DNA of 64,000 nt from Acanthaster planci. Taxonomy: Eukaryota; Echinodermata; Asteroidea; Valvatida; Acanthasteridae. The position numbers and the translations under genes are program-made. Under the pieces are notes generated by a model. It worked only from the letters and a program-made list of their open reading frames with translations, was not told the origin of the DNA and ran no database searches. Location: assembly GCF_001949145.1 (NCBI RefSeq), contig NW_019091535.1, positions 287,268 through 351,267 on the forward strand. The letters are read 5' to 3'. Positions 60,133-64,000 of this stretch are shown piece after piece. Each line of letters begins with the position of its first letter. The first letter of the stretch is position 1.

Positions 60133-62848
60133 ATGGCACCGCACTGCTTGTATGTGTGCCGCGGAGGCAAAAACAAAGCCCGAGGAGTCTGGGCAGTGCA
60201 TCCCATCGAAGCAGGAGTGCGATTTGGTCCACTCCAAGGGGACATCGTACCGATTGACCTGTGTACAAAGAAGACTAATCCCTGGCCGTTCACGAATACA
60301 TGGGAGGTAAACATCTCGGCCTATTTAACTTTTTTCTTTCAGTTTTCTCGAACTTACAACCATCCAAATATGTATTCTTTTCCAGATCTACCTGAGTCAT
60401 GGATTTCGTATTTATTTATTTTTGATTAAAAAATAATAAATGCAGATATATTGCGACGGCAAACTGTGCCATTTCCACAGTCTCAGCGACGGCTCTAGGA
60501 CAGACTGGCTTCATCACGTGACATCCACCTATGCGTCGTGGACTGGTGTCAACATGGCTGCCTACCAATGCAGAGGGGAGATCTATTATGTTACCACAAA
60601 GGCCATAGGTCAAGGTCGGGAGTTGATTTTGGGACTGAATAATATTGAGGTTGACCCAGCATGGATAGAGAAAGAGAAGTCGATAGGTAAACAAAACAAT
60701 TGGTAGGCCTACAAATCCATTCTGTCCTTCGCGGAAGGACTTTTCCACAATCTCAGCTTAATATGTGTAGCACTTTTTTCGCCCTTTTGGACTCCAGTGA
60801 TAGTAACTATCTTACTGTCAAACAGGGGTGAATAAATCACCAAGGCAGCATCCTAGCACCATCTTTGCATTCACAGGGTCGCAACACGATCACTTCCACA
60901 TGTATTTCAGGGTTTCTTGCGTGTAGGCCTGCTAAATCTTTAAGAAACAGTTAGGTCTTCTTTTCGAAAGAAACTTTGCAAACATGCTTTAAAATATCTT
61001 AGATGAAGTAACAAACCTTTGGTGGAGATTTTCTTGTCAATAAAAGTTCCGTTTTCTTTCATTTCCCTTCAAGGGTTTACTAGTTGCAAGAGATGCATCG
61101 TATGCAAACGCCACCATGAGGACACACCCTTGGTAGCGCGGCGCAGTGACTGGCCGTTCCGGGCTGAAAACGAAGGTATTCATTTCGACGACAGCTTTCC
61201 TATTCTTAAAGTCTCTGCTTTTGAGGTTCACAAGTGGCTAAAGAATCCTGGCATAAGTAGAGTGAAGCTCAAGAAAGATCTCACCCCGAACAGCCGTAGG
61301 CCGGTTTACCGTGGGTTTTTTGTCTGCCAGCTGTGCGGTTGGAAGTTCAAGACGTTCGAGCGCTATTCATCCCACAAACGGAATCACCAGATACGGTACC
61401 TGAAGTTCAGGCTAAAGCCCAGTACACAGCACGCAAAGTCAAGGGAAGAAGAAGGGATTTCTTCCCTGGAATTCAGTGTCGAGCACCACAGACACGACTT
61501 CTCGTCAAGCAGAGGGAATTGCCGGGAAGAAGTTGCTCCCAGGGTGAATAAAGAAGAGGGAGGACAGCTGACTGTCGTTTCACGAGAGACAGGGAACACC
61601 ACGAAGAATTCTTGCGAGGAAATGGACTCTGGCTATCAAGATGCCGAGTCACTGACGGGACATGAAGTAGATAACGTTAACTTTAGCGAAACGGTCGTCG
61701 AAAAGAGGATGAGTCCGAAAATAATACCCGAAAAAGACTACACGTTGCCTTGGCGTTTACGTCAGAGAAAACCTGCAGCCAGATACCAGAAACGGTCCCA
61801 CCAGCAATGCAGAGTGTGCACACACAAAGTTCAAGGAGCCACAAACAAGAGGGCCTCAAAGCCAAGCCATCGTCCAGCAGAAAACGGCAGTATCACAAAA
61901 TCTGACAGATTTTCTTGCACAAGGTGTAAAAAATCCTTCAGCAGCAATGCCAATCTTGAGAAACACTTGCGTGTTCACACAGGAGAAAAGCCGTACGTCT
62001 GCAGCTACTGCAACAAACGCTTCAGCGAAAGTAGCAATCTCAACACCCACCTCCGCGTTCACACGGGCCACAATCCGTACAAATGCCAGACTTGTGACAA
62101 GCAATTCAAGTACCTGAAGGGGTTCAAACTCCACATGAGCCGCCACGAACGGGCGCCAGTCACGTACAAATGCAACTTCTGCGACCGCGAGTTCAGCCAG
62201 AAGGGACCTTGCAAAACGCACGAGAAGAGCCACCAGCGCGAAAAGCCGTTCAAGTGCCGCGTCTGCAAAATGAAATTCAAAAGGGAGGGCGGGCTACAGA
62301 TGCACGTGGACAAAATTCACCAGTCGTGCCATGGCGCCATTCTGCGAAGAAAGCGCGGAAAGACGACAGGGGTTGGAGAAGAGATCGAAAGTACCAAAGA
62401 CAGACACCGTTACCAGTGTAAAGAATGCGGGAAAGGCTTCAGGTACAACTATTCGCTCAAACAGCACATGCGGATCCACACTGGGGAGAAACCGTTCAAA
62501 TGCACCCAGTGTGACGCCACATTCTCCCAGAGCTCCAACCTAACCAGCCACAGGCGGATACACACAGGAGAGGCGCCCTACAAATGCAATCACTGCAAGA
62601 AAACGTTTACGTGCGCACAGAACCTCCGCAGTCATCTGCGGGTTCACACCGGGGAGCGACCGTACAGGTGCCCTCAGTGCCCAGCCAAGTTCGCTTACAG
62701 CAGCTATCTCAAGACGCACTCCCTCGTCCATTCCGACAGAAAACCACTCAAATGCAAAGTATGTGATAAGGAATACCGGCACCCCACCAGTTTTAAAATT
62801 CACTGCCGAACACATTCGGACGAGCAAAAACCCGGGAATTCCGGCTGA
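60133..62848 (+). CDS. PRDM-family PR-domain zinc-finger protein
   Basis: Three exons (60133-60306, 60446-60686, 61074-62848; phases 0 and 1) encode 729 residues. Residues 1 to about 125 are a PR (SET-like) domain: [19 protein letters not shown], then [36 protein letters not shown] and GRELILGL. The usual ELLVWYG end is replaced by ELILGLNN. A Cys/His cluster follows ([12 protein letters not shown], about 142-153), resembling a zinc knuckle. One C2H2 finger lies at about 220-243. After a charged, Ser-rich linker, ten C2H2 fingers run from about 418 to 718, mostly with TGEKP-type linkers, broken once by a basic insert after the sixth finger overall. Such proteins bind DNA in the nucleus and regulate transcription. 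The start has a strong context (gccATGg), but upstream exons are possible. The subfamily is unresolved: PR, lone finger, linker, array recalls PRDM9-like order, but the PR sequence is divergent and no KRAB is seen. The acceptor of exon 2 has a weak pyrimidine tract. Confidence 0.9.
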
Positions 62849-64000
62849 AGAGAAGACAGGCCTACATGAATATTTCAAAGCAGAAACCAGTTTAAGCACT
62901 GAGCCAGACTTAATACCCGTACCGATGATCAGCTTACCGTACTTGAAGGACTCCCTGTTCGCGTTTTTCACCGGTATTGTCCCGCTATCGGCACTTTGGA
63001 TATCTGTACCATACCGATACATTTCAACCTGGCATTGCAAATAGAGACTGTCAAAATCGCTGTGTTGGAGTGCGTGCCTCTGCAGTGGTGAACAAACACG
63101 GCTGGGCTTTCAGCGCCAAAAGGCCGCGCAGAGCTTGTAACTGGAGTGGAGCGAAGGGCGACCTCTTTTGACGTCTGCAGATGTGATTATCGAAAGCCTG
63201 AATTTTTAATTTAATCATTGGATTTTTAAACCGAATTCTAACCGTTTTGATTGAAGGGTTTTCTAAACCGAGCCCCAAACACTGTATGCATTACAGCAGT
63301 ATCTTATAAGCTGTTCAATGAACTGCTTGTTGAAGCAAAAATCTGCAGCATGTTTGAATGCACATTATGCAAGCTGAAAGTTACAAAGTACATGTACATT
63401 TTTTATGAAAAGAATTAAGAATTTCAGAGGGACTGAACAACAGCAAAACAAACAAACAAACTCCTTCGACTTTAAGCCTTTATTGGTTTGCGTCCACACG
63501 AACTTGCATCTAGAATAATATATTCAACTTCAAACTACCACTCATTTGGGGGAAAATTACCAGCCCACATATTTGCAAGCAGAATAAGGTACCAGCAACT
63601 TTTGAGATGAGAATACCATTCACACTATTGATGGTATGTAAATAACACCTGCAATATGCCAAGGATCAAATCCCAATTTTCTATTTTGTCTACTGCATCT
63701 GTTTTTTTTTCTGTTTTCATCCATTGTTTTTCTAAAATAATGTTGGGAATGCACACCACAAGCAGATTATTTTTATATCCAGCATTGCCACGTGAGAAGT
63801 TTGAATGAATTTGTATCAAAAGGTTTGAATTTAAGTCTCACTGACTTGGCAGCAATGAAACAAGCATAGCTTAAACATGATTATAGCCTTTCTGTTAAGC
63901 ATACGGTATTCAGAACAAGAAGTAAGTATAACTCATCCTGTAACTGCTTTCATTAAAAAATAAGATAAGCAAGTCTAAACTCTGTATTACATTCATTTTG
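62849..64000. other. PRDM 3' UTR and downstream spacer
   Basis: AT-rich with no protein-like frame. No AATAAA was seen on the plus strand; ATTAAA at 63952 is a weak candidate signal. Confidence 0.4.

Noticed and set aside
61856-62233. 125-codon minus frame over the zinc fingers (and 62540-63040)
   Set aside because: Antisense of the C2H2 array; periodic residues simply mirror the finger repeats.
1-64000. CRISPR arrays, operons or prokaryotic mobile islands
   Set aside because: Spliced animal genes throughout; no regularly spaced repeats with unique spacers.

Overview
The window looks like nuclear DNA from a marine invertebrate deuterostome, most likely an echinoderm (sea-star-like). Reasons: all five genes are intron-rich with GT/AG splice sites; the encoded families (RPA1, PRDM, a PAN plus farnesoic-acid-methyltransferase-like secreted protein) are animal ones; introns and spacers are AT-rich and sprinkled with the words TACATGTA and TAGGCCTA; and TIR elements and foldbacks are abundant. 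The species is inference, not proof. A block of exactly 1,000 N (10200-11199) marks an assembly gap of unknown size.

Layout, left to right. (1) 1-3229, minus: one very large open exon (at least 1,076 codons, running off the left edge) for an unrecognised, mostly disordered nuclear-looking protein with a coiled coil. (2) 4359-12367, minus: seven exons of RPA1, the large subunit of the single-stranded-DNA-binding complex RPA, covering the N-terminal OB fold, linker and DNA-binding domain A. Exon 1 and everything after domain A are missing; the next downstream exon with a matching phase is the giant exon (1). (3) 12368-22846: gene-free and packed with foldbacks, MITEs and a tandem duplication. 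(4) 22847-26764, plus: four-exon secreted PAN plus FAMeT-like protein. (5) 29991-56999, minus: five-exon gene for a 1,336-residue, low-complexity protein with a 12.8-kb first intron and a 35-base microexon; it converges on (4). (6) 60133-62848, plus: PRDM-type PR-domain zinc-finger gene, head-to-head with (5) about 3 kb away.

The genes show no sign of acting in one pathway; this is ordinary animal gene order. Most of the unusual structure is mobile DNA: a THAP-encoding element bounded by TTAA (Kolobok-like), a TTAA-flanked MITE family with CCCTAACCC ends (four copies), a roughly 600-bp palindromic TA-flanked foldback (two copies), a hAT-like family, a tRNA-derived SINE and several isolated long hairpins. 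The oddest genic observation is the phase-compatible junction between a truncated RPA1 and the giant disordered exon. It is either a chimeric assembly, a separate overlapping gene, or a real fusion.
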